NCBI GenBank assembly: GCA_019637265.1 | Contig: JAHBVY010000001.1 | Location: 868,001-932,000, forward strand | Length of the DNA: 64,000 nt | Direction of reading: 5' to 3' | DNA from: Polyangiaceae bacterium | Lineage (GTDB): Bacteria > Myxococcota_A > Polyangia > Polyangiales > Polyangiaceae | Part shown: piece by piece, positions 8,423-16,965 of the stretch | Position numbering within the stretch: position 1 is the stretch's first letter | How the letters are laid out: the number at the start of each line of letters is the position of its first letter | The notes under the pieces: model-generated | Databases searched by the model: none | The model's input: only the letters and a program-made list of their open reading frames with translations | What the model was told of the DNA's origin: nothing | Made by a program: the position numbers and the translations under genes

Positions 8423-10305
8423 GGGCGCTGCCGCTGACCGTGCTGCTCGTGGCGCTGACCTCGCTCTTCGTCGGCCCCACCCCCATCGCGGCGCTCTTCA
8501 TCGCGCTCGTGGCGACGCCGGCGCTCGTCACCCGTGGGCGCATGACGCTGCTGCCCAGCACCGAGGCGGTCTCGTCGCTGCTCGGCTGGGCGATCGTCTG
8601 GTTGATTGCCTACAACCTGCCGACCAGCCCCGCGCTCGATGGCGGCGAGCCGATTCACGCCGGCTGGGCGGCGTTCGGCACCTCGCTGCTCGGCTTCGCG
8701 GCGCTTCGGCTATGGATCCAGGCGCCGAAGGGCGGCGTCTCGCTCACCTTGGGGCTCGCGCTCGCCTCGCTCGCCGTGTGGGGCGCCAAGCGCTCGGGCG
8801 CCATCTACGCCGCGAGCGTGATCACCACGCTCGGCCTCGCCCTGCTCGCGCTGCGCGCCGCCGACCCGGCGCGCCCTGGCATCAGCCAGCTGGCCCGCCG
8901 TCACCGCACCGTCGCGGGGGCAGGGCTCATCACGGCGCTCGCCCTCACGTCGCTGGCCGCCCTCAGCCTACCGCCGCTGCACGCGTGGGTGGTGAAGCGC
9001 GCCATGAGCGGCCTGAAGGCGCGGAGCGGCTTCTCGACCCTGCTCTGGCTCGGCTCGATGAAGGGGATGCTGACGTCGGAGCGCCTGGTGCTCCGGGTCT
9101 CCGGAGCCCCGGTGACGCACCTCCGCGGCGTCGTGTACATGAGCTACGGTCAGGGGGCCTGGACACGCCACGAGGAGGAGGGCGCCGTGCACGCCGTCCC
9201 TCAGGCGCTGCCTCCGCACACCCAGCTCACGGAGGTCGAGGTGGTGATGGCCAGCCCCCGTTACTTCACCCCGCTCGACACCCGTGAGCTCGCCGCCTCC
9301 ACGGGCTTCGTCTCCGTCACCGGCGCCGGCGTGTTCTCACCGGTGGCGGGCGACCCCTCCAAGCGGCTGTGGATCGCGCGCGGCGGCGAGCGGCGCTTCC
9401 CCGTGACGCCGCCTGGGCAAGCCGAGCTGACGGTGCCGCGGCAGCTGTTCGAGCCCCTGCGCACGCTGGCCCTACGCTGGACGGAGGGCGCGAGCACCCC
9501 GAGCGAGAAGCTCACCGCGATCGCCGAGCGCCTGAGGCGCGAGTACCGCTACAGCCTCGACTTCGAGCGCCAGCGCGACCTCGATCCGATCGTTGATTTC
9601 CTATATAGAAACAAACAAGGTCACTGCGAGTACTTCGCCTCGGCGCTGGCGCTGCTCGCGCGCAGCATCGGGATCCCGACGCGGCTCGTCGCGGGGTACA
9701 GCGTCTCCGAGTACAACGAGATCGGGGGCTACTGGGTGGTGCGCGAGCGCCACGCGCACTCCTGGGTGGAGGGCTGGACGGGCAGCGAGTGGGAAACCTA
9801 CGACCCGACGGCGCAGGCAGAGGGCTTCGGCGGCGAGCAGGTCACGGGCGCCCTGCCCGCGGCGTTCGACGCGCTCGGCGCCGCCTGGTCGCGGCTCATG
9901 GACTGGCTGCTGGCGCGCGAGCTCTACGAGGTGGTGCTCGCGCTGCTCGGGGCGATCGCTCTGCTCGTCATGGCCCGGCTGATCCGGCTGCGGCGAGAGC
10001 GGCGCCTGCGGCAGCGCTTCGAGGCAGGCTACAGCGACCCGCTGCCGGAGTGGTTGGCCCTCGAGCGCGCGCTGGCCGAACGGGGTCTGGGGCGAGGCCC
10101 TGCCGAGACCCTCACTCGCTGGCGCGCTCGCGTCACGGATGCCTTGCCCGAGGAGCTGGCGGCGCCGCTCGGCGACGTCTCGGAGCGCTACATCGCCCTG
10201 CGCTACGCCGAGCAGCAGGATGATCAGCTGAGCCCTGCGCTCACCGATCTCACCCAGCGGGTGAAGCGTGCGCTGCCTCGTCGCAGCGCCGCGCCGCCGC
10301 TCTAG
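8419..10305 (+). CDS. TgpA-like membrane transglutaminase (DUF3488/transglutaminase/DUF4129)
   Basis: A 628-residue polytopic membrane protein with about six N-terminal helices, a periplasmic transglutaminase core and one more helix (VVLALLGAIALLVMARLI) before a short cytoplasmic tail. The catalytic triad region is visible: Cys in GHCEYFASALALLARS, His in RHAHSWVEGW and Asp in ETYDPTAQ. Family knowledge links TgpA proteins to envelope integrity; the physiological substrate is not known. It starts at GTG 8419. Codons just before the catalytic Cys (9596-9622, FLYRNKQG) are unusually A/T-rich for this genome. Confidence 0.94.
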   Translation: MRALPLTVLLVALTSLFVGPTPIAALFIALVATPALVTRGRMTLLPSTEAVSSLLGWAIVWLIAYNLPTSPALDGGEPIHAGWAAFGTSLLGFAALRLWIQAPKGGVSLTLGLALASLAVWGAKRSGAIYAASVITTLGLALLALRAADPARPGISQLARRHRTVAGAGLITALALTSLAALSLPPLHAWVVKRAMSGLKARSGFSTLLWLGSMKGMLTSERLVLRVSGAPVTHLRGVVYMSYGQGAWTRHEEEGAVHAVPQALPPHTQLTEVEVVMASPRYFTPLDTRELAASTGFVSVTGAGVFSPVAGDPSKRLWIARGGERRFPVTPPGQAELTVPRQLFEPLRTLALRWTEGASTPSEKLTAIAERLRREYRYSLDFERQRDLDPIVDFLYRNKQGHCEYFASALALLARSIGIPTRLVAGYSVSEYNEIGGYWVVRERHAHSWVEGWTGSEWETYDPTAQAEGFGGEQVTGALPAAFDALGAAWSRLMDWLLARELYEVVLALLGAIALLVMARLIRLRRERRLRQRFEAGYSDPLPEWLALERALAERGLGRGPAETLTRWRARVTDALPEELAAPLGDVSERYIALRYAEQQDDQLSPALTDLTQRVKRALPRRSAAPPL

Positions 10306-10363
10306 AACAGCGAGACGCCGTTAGTCGACCGGCGCCGTGACGGGAGGTAGTATCGCGGGGATC

Positions 10364-10762
10364 ATGGCGGACGCCCCTCCTCCCCTGCAGCGCACCGCGC
10401 GCCAGTTCCCCCAGCTGTGCCCGGACTGCGGCGCCCACCTCCCCGCGGAGACCGAGGTGATGGGGGACTGCGCGACGTGCAAGGCCAAGGCGAAGGAGAA
10501 CGCGCGCGTCGCCCTCGCTCGGGTCCAGGCGCGCCAGTGGGCCGCCGAGCTGAAGGCCGCTCAGAAGAAGCACGCGCGCATCCAACGACGTGGCGATGGG
10601 CCGCCGAGCAGCGCCGAGCGCCTGACGGAGCCCGTCCAGCAGCGGCTGGAAGGGCTGTGTCGGGTGCTGGCAGCGCAGGTCGCGACCCAGGATTGGGACG
10701 CCGCCCGCGAGAGCCACCGCACGCTCGGGGACCTGCTTCAGGCCCTAGGTGAGGACAACTGA
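10364..10762 (+). CDS. Small zinc-ribbon protein
   Basis: About 132 residues from ATG 10364, with GGGAGG upstream at 10342-10347. The N-terminal part has two CxxC knuckles (LCPDCG..GDCATCKAK), a probable zinc ribbon, followed by a basic helical segment (QWAAELKAAQKKHARIQRR) and a C-terminal helical repeat-like region. Function unknown; it could be an RNA- or DNA-associated accessory factor. It ends two bases before the convergent crotonase gene. Confidence 0.7.
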   Translation: MADAPPPLQRTARQFPQLCPDCGAHLPAETEVMGDCATCKAKAKENARVALARVQARQWAAELKAAQKKHARIQRRGDGPPSSAERLTEPVQQRLEGLCRVLAAQVATQDWDAARESHRTLGDLLQALGEDN

Positions 10763-10764
10763 CA

Positions 10765-11571
10765 TCAATCGGGCGTCTGGTCAGGTTCACGATCGAGCGG
10801 CACCTGCTGCCCATGGCGGCCAGCGCCGGCCGCGAACCGCGCGATCGCCCGCCGCGACTCCTCCGTCGCCAGCACGTGGGCCCCGCTAGCGAGCTCCTCA
10901 CGGAGCGCCTCCGCCTCCGAGAGCGCGAACCCGGCGTACGCCCGCTCGCGATCCGCGAGCAGGCAGGCCTGAGGCAGTACGGCTAACTGACGTGCGAGCT
11001 CGAGCGCCTGCTCGAGCGCCGTCCCCGGCGCCACCACGCGATTCACGAGGCCCATCGTGAGCGCCTCCGGCGCCGGCACCGCGCGCCCCGTCAAGATCAA
11101 GTCGAGCGCCCGCGAGAGGCCGATCAAACGCGGCAGGCGCCAGGTGCCACCATCGATCAACGGCACCCCGAATCGACGACAGAACACGCCGAAGAGTGCG
11201 TCTTCCGCCGCGACCCGCAGGTCGCACCACAGCGCGAGCTCGAGGCCCCCCGCGACGGCGTAGCCCTCCACCGCCGCGACGGTCGGCTTCTTTGGGCGCT
11301 CGTGGGTGGGGCCGAGCGGACCGCCTGCGCCAGGCTCCACCCGATTTCCGCGCGGAGTACCCTGCGCGCGCAAGTCAGCGCCGGCGCAGAAGTGACCCCC
11401 CGCTCCGGTGAGCACCACCACGCGCACCTCCGGATCGGCGTCCAGCTCGGCGAAGGCGCGCACCAACGCCGCCGCGGTGGGGCCGTCCACCGCGTTGCGC
11501 ACCTCGGGGCGCGTGAGGCACACCACGCCCACGCCGCCCTCCTCCTTCGTGAGCTGAACGAGCTGTGTCAT
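10765..11571 (-). CDS. Crotonase/enoyl-CoA hydratase family protein
   Basis: A 268-residue CoA-binding crotonase-fold enzyme. The oxyanion-hole segment GGHFCAGADLRA and the second one YAVAGGLELALWCDLRVAAEDALFG are present. In the region that normally carries the two catalytic Glu residues of enoyl-CoA hydratase, this protein reads FCRRFGVPLIDGGTWRLPRL and SRALDLILTG. The first Glu is replaced (Cys or Arg by position) and the second aligns with Asp. The fold is secure, but classical hydratase activity is doubtful; isomerase, hydrolase or other acyl-CoA chemistry is possible. Start ATG 11571 has a G-run upstream; a longer frame exists to 11697. Confidence 0.9.
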   Translation of the reverse strand: MTQLVQLTKEEGGVGVVCLTRPEVRNAVDGPTAAALVRAFAELDADPEVRVVVLTGAGGHFCAGADLRAQGTPRGNRVEPGAGGPLGPTHERPKKPTVAAVEGYAVAGGLELALWCDLRVAAEDALFGVFCRRFGVPLIDGGTWRLPRLIGLSRALDLILTGRAVPAPEALTMGLVNRVVAPGTALEQALELARQLAVLPQACLLADRERAYAGFALSEAEALREELASGAHVLATEESRRAIARFAAGAGRHGQQVPLDREPDQTPD

Positions 11572-11699
11572 CCCCCCGAGCGTCGCAGGTCTCGCCACCG
11601 CGCGCGAGCCTTCGCGCGAACCTTGATGACCTCGACGCGAGTCGCCCGCGGCGCGCGAAGGTGGATCCCAAACGCCAACAACGCTACGGCCCCCCACCC

Positions 11700-12299
11700 A
11701 TGGCCAAGCTCTACTTCCGCTACGGCACGATGGACAGCGCCAAGACGCTGAACCTCTTGGCGGTCGCGCACAACTACCGGAAGCAAGGCAAACGCGTGCT
11801 GCTGCTCAAGCCGCGCCTGGACGATCGCTTCGGGCCGCAGATCATCCGCTCGCGCTCCGGGCTCGAGGCGGAGGCCGACGTGCTGGTGGACGACGACGAG
11901 CTGCTCGACGTGGAGGCGCTCCGCGGGCTGAACTGCATCCTGGTGGACGAAGCGCAGTTCCTGAGCGAGGCCTTGGTGGAGCAGCTCCGCGAGCTCACCG
12001 TCTCGCTCGACATCCCCGTGATTTGCTACGGGCTCCGAACCGATTTTCAAGGGCGCTTGTTCCCCGGCGCGCGGCGCCTGTTCGAGCTGGCCGACAGCAT
12101 CGAGGAGGTGAAGGTCACCTGTCAGTTCTGCAATCGCAAGGCCGTGTTCAACCTGCGCATGCGCGGCGACCGCGCGGTGCTGGAGGGCCCGCAAATCGAG
12201 CTCGGCGGCGACGAGCGCTACCTCCCCGCCTGCTACGTGCACTACTCGGAGGAGCTCAGGCGCGCCGCAGACACCACGCTCGGGATACAGGCTGAATGA
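11700..12299 (+). CDS. tdk: Thymidine kinase (type II, TK1-like)
   Basis: Phosphorylates thymidine in the pyrimidine salvage pathway. The 199-residue protein matches the E. coli-type enzyme along its length: a P-loop region FRYGTMDSAKTLNLL, DDRFG, the Walker B-like ILVDEAQFL, the lasso region CYGLRTDFQGRLF and a zinc site CQFCNRKA..C..H near the C-terminus. The P-loop reads GTMDSAKT, so the usual SGK is SAK as in the E. coli NAGKS variants. Start ATG 11700; no strong Shine-Dalgarno is seen. The stop runs into a TGACTGAC motif. Confidence 0.95.
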   Translation: MAKLYFRYGTMDSAKTLNLLAVAHNYRKQGKRVLLLKPRLDDRFGPQIIRSRSGLEAEADVLVDDDELLDVEALRGLNCILVDEAQFLSEALVEQLRELTVSLDIPVICYGLRTDFQGRLFPGARRLFELADSIEEVKVTCQFCNRKAVFNLRMRGDRAVLEGPQIELGGDERYLPACYVHYSEELRRAADTTLGIQAE

Positions 12300-12399
12300 C
12301 TGACCGCATGCCAATTCGTCAGCATCACTCATGATTGACACGCTCAGTCAATCCAGCTGACCCGTTGTGCGCGAGGCACATCAGCGCACATGGGGCCGA

Positions 12400-12562
12400 G
12401 GGGTTTGGGGGTTTGCCTGAACGGCGCCTCGCCTGACGAGCCAGGCGGCGCGCCGCACAGCGACTCGCGAACGGCCTAGACCAGCGATCAGTTGCCGTTC
12501 GTCGTCCTAACGCACCGGTCAGGGACAGCGCCGGGTAGCGCGCTGCCAAACCCCCAAAACCC
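12400..12562. repeat. R4 element with 13-18 bp inverted ends, about 163 bp
   Basis: The left end is GGGGTTTGGGGGTTTGCC (12400-12417) and the right end GCCAAACCCCCAAAACCC (12545-12562); the arms match over CAAACCCCCAAA plus flanking C residues. The left half aligns with 20173-20228 (GGGGTTTTGGGGGTTTGCC, later GCCAGGCGG). It has the form of a small non-autonomous element and encodes no transposase. Confidence 0.65.
12476..12509 (+). repeat. R1 short derivative, inside an R4 element
   Basis: CTAGACCAGCGATCAGT joins directly to TGCCGTTCGTCGTCCTA. These are the two ends of the 157-bp R1 element with the structured middle missing. It shows that R1 exists in internally deleted forms and can sit inside another repeat. 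Confidence 0.7.
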
Positions 12563-12709
12563 GAAGAAGAACGGCGATTCAGGCCGCATCAGACGCCCCC
12601 CGCTCACCCACCCCCGCGAAGCTCGCGGGATCGTGATCCGAGCGCTCGAAGGTGCCCCATCGCGGCGCTCGACGAGCGGCGCCCGGCGTTCTACGATGCC
12701 CGGTAGTAG

Positions 12710-13123
12710 ATGTTCATCCGCCCCGGGAAGACAGGCATCCAGCTGCGGCTCCACGAGCTGGAGTCGTCCGTCATGGACGTCGTTTGGAGTCAGCGGCTCG
12801 CCGGGTTCACCGTGACGGACGTGCTCCGCACGCTGCAGCGGGAGCGCGACATCGCTTACACGACGGTGATGACCACGCTCGGGCGACTGCACGAGAAGGG
12901 GCTCCTGTCGCGAGCGCGCGATGGGCGGCGCTACCTCTACACGCCAGCGCTGACGCGCGAGGAGTTCTTGGAGGGCACCGCGCGTGAGGTGCTCGGCGCG
13001 ACCCTCGGCGATCACCAGGCCTTCGCGATGCTCGCCGAGAAGGTGAGCGACGCGTCGCCGCAGGAGCTGGATGAGCTCGAGGCGCTGATCCGCCGGCGGC
13101 GGGAGGAGCTCCAAGGTGATTGA
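12710..13123 (+). CDS. BlaI/MecI/CopY-family transcriptional repressor
   Basis: A 137-residue winged-helix repressor of the BlaI/CopY family (PF03965 pattern): LHELESSVMDVVWSQ, VTDVLRTLQRERDIAYTTVMTTLGRLHEKGLLSRARDGRRYLYTP. The C-terminal helical part would mediate dimerisation. It begins the efflux operon and overlaps the M56 peptidase gene by eight bases (13116-13123). By analogy with BlaI/BlaR1, the downstream protease may cleave it on sensing a signal, but metal-sensing Cys residues of the CopY type are not seen. Confidence 0.93.
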   Translation: MFIRPGKTGIQLRLHELESSVMDVVWSQRLAGFTVTDVLRTLQRERDIAYTTVMTTLGRLHEKGLLSRARDGRRYLYTPALTREEFLEGTAREVLGATLGDHQAFAMLAEKVSDASPQELDELEALIRRRREELQGD

Positions 13124-14294
13124 GCTCGTCTTCCCGGTGCTGGGGGTGGTCGTGTTCTTCGGCGTCGTGCTGCCGCTCACGGCGCTGCTGGCGACGCTGC
13201 TCTTGAAGCTCGTCGCGCGCGTGACGCCGTGGTCGGAGCTTGGTCAGCTACGCTACCTGATCCTCACCAGCGCCAGCCTGCTGCCGCTCGTCTGGCTGAT
13301 CTCCGCGGCGCTCCACCAGAACGAGCCAGGCGCGGTGCTCGTCACCCTGGCCTGCCCCCACAACATCCACGGTTGCCCTGAGTCAGGGAGCCTGTCCATC
13401 GCGCTCGCGCTGATGGCGAGCCTCTTGGTGGCGCCCTTCGTGATCAAGAGTCGCGGGGTGGCGCTGCCGCCGCGTCAGGCGCTGCCCGCGCTCGCCCAGC
13501 GCGTGGAGCGGCTGATCGCCACCGAGGCCGCGCTCGCTTCGCTCGCGGGCAAGGTGTGGCTCACGGCGGCGCCCCACTTCGCCATCGCGAGTCACGGCCT
13601 GCTTCGGCGCCGCGTGGCGCTGGGCCATGACTTCGCCGCGGCGCTGAGCGATGAGGCGCTCGTCGCCGCCTTGGCGCACGAGGCGGAGCACCTCCACGCG
13701 TGGGATCCGCTGCGGAGTTGGCTGCTCGAGGTGGCGCTCACCGTCAACCCGCTGGGCCGCAAGCTCTTGGCGCCGCACGCGGCCAGCTGGCGCGTGGCGC
13801 GGGAGGCAGCCTGTGATCGCGCGGCGGTCGCGCGCGGCGCGGATCCGCTGGCGCTCGCCGAGGCCATCGTTCACGCGGCGCGGCCCACACCCGCGGGCAC
13901 CCTAGAGCGCCGATCAGTTTGCCGCCAGACGGACCCGAGAAATCGGCCCCATGCGGGGCGAGGGCCCGATTCCCCGGGTCCTCTGCTCGACGCTGCTCCC
14001 CTTCGCACCGCTCTAGTTGCTGATTTGAGGACGACGAACGGTAAACCGTTCGCCGTCCCAGGGCTCGGCAGCAGCAGCCTCGAGGTGCTGAAGCTCCGCG
14101 TGGGCCTGCTCCTGGCGCTCGCCGAGCGACCCGCTCAGGCGCCCGTCGGGCGCAGCCTGGCGCTGGCCTGGCACCTGCCGCTCGCCGCGGCGCTGATGCT
14201 CGGCGCCATCGCCCTGCCCCACCACACAGCCCCCCACGTGCTCGACTCACTCCACCTGAGCGTGGAGCACCTGGTGTTCGATCTGCTGCAGTGA
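13116..14294 (+). CDS. M56 (BlaR1-like) membrane metallopeptidase carrying an in-frame R1 insertion
   Basis: A 392-residue polytopic protein with the zinc-protease motif HEAEH (residues 188-192) and the downstream motif REAACD (229-234). N-terminal helices lie near residues 3-35, 46-66 and 92-110, and a last helix near 350-365. No penicillin-sensor domain follows. Residues 263-315 are encoded entirely by the R1 element at 13902-14058 and are hydrophilic (ERRSVCRQTDPRNRPHAGRG), unlike the family. The insertion keeps the frame and lies in the loop between the catalytic domain and the last helix. The stop overlaps the next gene (GTGA, 14291-14294). Probably the sensor or antirepressor for the BlaI gene; activity with the insertion is untested. 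Confidence 0.88.
   Translation: MIELVFPVLGVVVFFGVVLPLTALLATLLLKLVARVTPWSELGQLRYLILTSASLLPLVWLISAALHQNEPGAVLVTLACPHNIHGCPESGSLSIALALMASLLVAPFVIKSRGVALPPRQALPALAQRVERLIATEAALASLAGKVWLTAAPHFAIASHGLLRRRVALGHDFAAALSDEALVAALAHEAEHLHAWDPLRSWLLEVALTVNPLGRKLLAPHAASWRVAREAACDRAAVARGADPLALAEAIVHAARPTPAGTLERRSVCRQTDPRNRPHAGRGPDSPGPLLDAAPLRTALVADLRTTNGKPFAVPGLGSSSLEVLKLRVGLLLALAERPAQAPVGRSLALAWHLPLAAALMLGAIALPHHTAPHVLDSLHLSVEHLVFDLLQ
13902..14058 (+). repeat. R1 full-length copy inside the M56 peptidase gene (157 bp)
   Basis: Begins CTAGAGCGCCGATCAGTTT and ends with the palindrome at 14029-14058. The inner part (13902 to about 14015) is bounded by CTAGAGC and GCTCTAG in inverted orientation. It can form a nested hairpin with stems GGACCCG/CGGGTCC, ATCGG/CCGAT and CCCC/GGGG. 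It differs from the 37172-37328 copy at about 10 of 157 positions. It is open in the host frame and in one frame of the opposite strand. Confidence 0.92.
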
Positions 14295-15772
14295 GCCGAG
14301 ATCACGCCTCGCCTAAATGGTGCGCATCAAGAACTACTATCATGAATAGTAATAATTTATCCACATGGATACTAGGCCTGCTCACGCTGCTGATCGCTGG
14401 CTGCGCCGCGGCGCCGCACCCCGAGCCGCGCGCGCCGAGCGCGGATGCAACGAGCGAAGGCGCCCAAGCGGCGAGCGCCGCCGACCTCGAGGGCCTCGAG
14501 GCCGAGCTGGATGACGACCCCGGCAGCTCGTCAGAATACCTCACCACGAGCCGCGCGGAGCCGCGGCGACCAGCGCCCCCGCTCCCCGCAGGTGCCACCC
14601 TACCCCAGCTGCTCGCCTACGCAGAACACCACTCCCCGCTCCTGCTCGTGGCGCGCGCCACCCGGAGCCGCGCCGAGGCTGCGAAGATCGCCGCCTCACC
14701 GCTCTGGCGTCAGAACCCTGAGGTCACGGTCGCCGCGGGGCCGCGGCTCGGCGCCGCCGGCACGGGCTTCGACCTCGAGCTGTCGCTGACGCAGCAGATC
14801 TTGATCGGCGGCGAGCGGCGCGCGGAGCTCGCCCACGCCGAGCGGCTGCGCGAGCTCAGCGAGGCGGAGCTCAGCGCGCTCAGCTGGGCCATGCAGTGCG
14901 AGGTGCGCCGCGGCTTCGCCCGCGCCAGCGCGGCGACGGAGCAAGCGCGGCTCACGCGGCTCACCCTCGAGTTCAGCCAGCAAGTGGCGCGCATCGCCGC
15001 GCGTCAGGTCGCAGCTGGCGAACGCGCGCCGCTCGCCGAGCGCCTGGCGCGCGCGGAGGCGGTGGCCGCCCAGCAGCGCTTGGTGCAGGCGGAGCAAACC
15101 GCGGGCGCCGCGCGGATCCAGCTCGCGGCGCTGATCGGCGCCGATCCCTCGCGGCCCCCAACCCCGAGTGGCGACCTGCCCACGCCGCGCCCCGCGCCGC
15201 CCCTCGCTCCGCTCGTGCGCGCTGCGCGGCGCCACCCCTCGCAGCTCGCGCGCGCCGCCGCGGTGCGCGCGGCCGAAGCGCGCATGACGGCGGCGGAGCG
15301 ACGCGCGCTGCGCCCGAGCCTGGGCGTGAGCTACACCCGTGAAGGACCCAAGGACCGCGACGCCGAGCACGTCATCCTGGGGTCAGCCTCACTGCCCATC
15401 CCGAGCTTCGACGCGGGCCAAGGTCCGCGCGCCGCGGCCCGCGCAGACTGGCTGATCGCGCGCGCCGAGCTGCGCGCCCAGGACCAGCAACTGATCGCCC
15501 GCGTGGTGGAGGCGCGCGCGGCGGTGGACGCCACGGCCAGCCGCGCGCGCGCCTATCAGGACGAGCTGCTCCCCGAGTTCGAGGAGAACCTGACCCTGCT
15601 GCGGCGCGCCTTCGAGGTCGGCGAGATCGATCTGCTGGGCCTCGCCGCCGGCCAAGAGCGCCTCGTGAGCATTCAGTCCGAGGCGCTCGCCGCGCGCCTC
15701 GATCACGCGCTGGCGGTGGTGACCCTGATGGAGCTCTGCGGCGTCGACCCGTTCGAAGGAGCCAACCGATGA
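14291..15772 (+). CDS. TolC/CusC-like outer membrane efflux lipoprotein
   Basis: Outer-membrane channel component of the RND efflux system. It has a lipobox at LLTLLIAGC. Two coiled-coil-rich outer-membrane efflux repeats follow (SLTQQILIGGERRAEL..ARIAARQVAAGERAPLAERLARAEA, then SLPIPSFDAGQGPRAAARADW..ENLTLLRRAFEVGEIDLLGLAAGQERL). GTG 14291 overlaps the M56 stop and gives a positively charged n-region; ATG 14342 would start MNSNNLSTW without positive charges, so 14291 is preferred. Bases 14335-14372 are strikingly A/T-rich for this genome. The stop overlaps the adaptor gene start (ATGA). Confidence 0.92.
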   Translation: MSRDHASPKWCASRTTIMNSNNLSTWILGLLTLLIAGCAAAPHPEPRAPSADATSEGAQAASAADLEGLEAELDDDPGSSSEYLTTSRAEPRRPAPPLPAGATLPQLLAYAEHHSPLLLVARATRSRAEAAKIAASPLWRQNPEVTVAAGPRLGAAGTGFDLELSLTQQILIGGERRAELAHAERLRELSEAELSALSWAMQCEVRRGFARASAATEQARLTRLTLEFSQQVARIAARQVAAGERAPLAERLARAEAVAAQQRLVQAEQTAGAARIQLAALIGADPSRPPTPSGDLPTPRPAPPLAPLVRAARRHPSQLARAAAVRAAEARMTAAERRALRPSLGVSYTREGPKDRDAEHVILGSASLPIPSFDAGQGPRAAARADWLIARAELRAQDQQLIARVVEARAAVDATASRARAYQDELLPEFEENLTLLRRAFEVGEIDLLGLAAGQERLVSIQSEALAARLDHALAVVTLMELCGVDPFEGANR

Positions 15773-16962
15773 AGCCCCAAGGCCGGCGCGGCGCGCGCAC
15801 GGCGCGCGGCAGTGCGCCCTCGCGCGGATGGACCCATTCACTGTCTTTCGTACTGGCAGCCCTCAGCGTCGCCTGCCAAGCGCCGCACGACGCCCACCCA
15901 ACGGACAGTCATGCTAACCATAATGAAACACCCTCCGAGATCGTGCTCTCCGAGGAGGCCCAGCGCCTCGCCGGGATCCGCTTGGGGCCCGTCGAGGAGC
16001 GGGTGGCGGGCGGCGCCGGGATGATCCCGGCGGAGGTGGAGTTCGAGCCGCACAGCACCGCTCACCTCACCCCGCTCGTCCCCGGGCGGCTCGTGAAGCT
16101 GATGGCGGCCCTCGGCGACGACGTGAAGAAAGGTCAGCTGCTCGGCGTGGTCGCCTCGAGCGACGTCTCCGCGGTGCGCGCCGATCTCGACCGCGTGAAC
16201 GCCCAGCTCGTCGCGGCGCGCGCCGCGAGGGCGCGCCAGGAGGAGCTCGCCAAGGACGGCAGCGCCGCGCGCCGCGCGCTGATCGACGCCGAGGCGCGCG
16301 TGAGCGAGCTCGAGGGCGAGGTCAAAGGACTCTCGCGACAGCTGCGCGTGCTCGGCGCCAGCGGCGGCGGCGAGCTCAGCCTGAGGTCACCGATGGACGG
16401 CACGGTGGTCGCGGTGCACGCGACGCTGGGGGAGCGGGTGAGCCCCGACGAGACCACCTTCATCATCACCGATCCCACGCAGATCTGCATCCGGGGCCAC
16501 GTGCCCGAGCTCGAGGTGGGCCGCGTCGCGCGCGGTGATCGCGCGCGCGTCAGGCTGCACGCCTTCCCCGACCTGGTGCTCGAAGGTGAGGTCAACTACG
16601 TCGCGCCGCTGCTCGACGATCGCACCCGCTCACTGCCCATTCACGTGGCGCTGGACGCCCCCGACGTGCGTTTGAAGAGCGGCCTCTACGGCGCCATCGA
16701 GCTCACCGCCAAGCCTCAAGATCCCAAGTCCCTCCTGGTTCCGCTGTCAGCCGTCGCCGTGGTCGATGGACAGTCCGTGGTGTTCGTGCCGGGCTCGGCG
16801 CCGAACAGCTTCCGCCCGCAGCCGGTGTCCCTCGGTCACCGCACGGGTCGCTACCAGATCGTCACGGGCGGCCTCAGCGCCGGGCAGCAGGTGGTGCAGA
16901 GCGGCAGCTTCACCCTCAAGAGCGCGCTGAAGAGCGGCGAGCTCGCTGGACACGAGCACTGA
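15769..16962 (+). CDS. RND efflux periplasmic adaptor (CusB/CzcB-like)
   Basis: A membrane-fusion protein linking inner-membrane pump and outer-membrane channel. A signal segment ends in LAALSVACQ, a probable lipid-anchor site. The barrel-sandwich halves are visible (LVPGRLVKLMAALGDDVKKGQLLGVV and LRSPMDGTVVAVHATLGERVSPDETTFIITD) around an alpha hairpin (RADLDRVNAQLVAARAARARQEEL). Beta-barrel and membrane-proximal domains follow. A short His-containing stretch (HDAHPTDSHANHNE) after the anchor could bind metal. It is translationally coupled to the genes on both sides. Confidence 0.94.
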   Translation: MKPQGRRGARTARGSAPSRGWTHSLSFVLAALSVACQAPHDAHPTDSHANHNETPSEIVLSEEAQRLAGIRLGPVEERVAGGAGMIPAEVEFEPHSTAHLTPLVPGRLVKLMAALGDDVKKGQLLGVVASSDVSAVRADLDRVNAQLVAARAARARQEELAKDGSAARRALIDAEARVSELEGEVKGLSRQLRVLGASGGGELSLRSPMDGTVVAVHATLGERVSPDETTFIITDPTQICIRGHVPELEVGRVARGDRARVRLHAFPDLVLEGEVNYVAPLLDDRTRSLPIHVALDAPDVRLKSGLYGAIELTAKPQDPKSLLVPLSAVAVVDGQSVVFVPGSAPNSFRPQPVSLGHRTGRYQIVTGGLSAGQQVVQSGSFTLKSALKSGELAGHEH

Positions 16963-16965
16963 CCG

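Larger units (their letters stand above)
12300..12709. other. Intergenic region of nested dispersed repeats
   Basis: There is no convincing gene in these 410 bases. After the tdk stop come TGACTGACC and AT-richer sequence, then an R4-type element (12400-12562) with a short R1 derivative inside it (12476-12509), then the leader of the BlaI gene. Small frames here lack ribosome sites and codon bias. Confidence 0.6.

Noticed and set aside
12300..12709. Insertion sequence with transposase
   Set aside because: Inverted ends exist, but there is no transposase frame anywhere in the gap.
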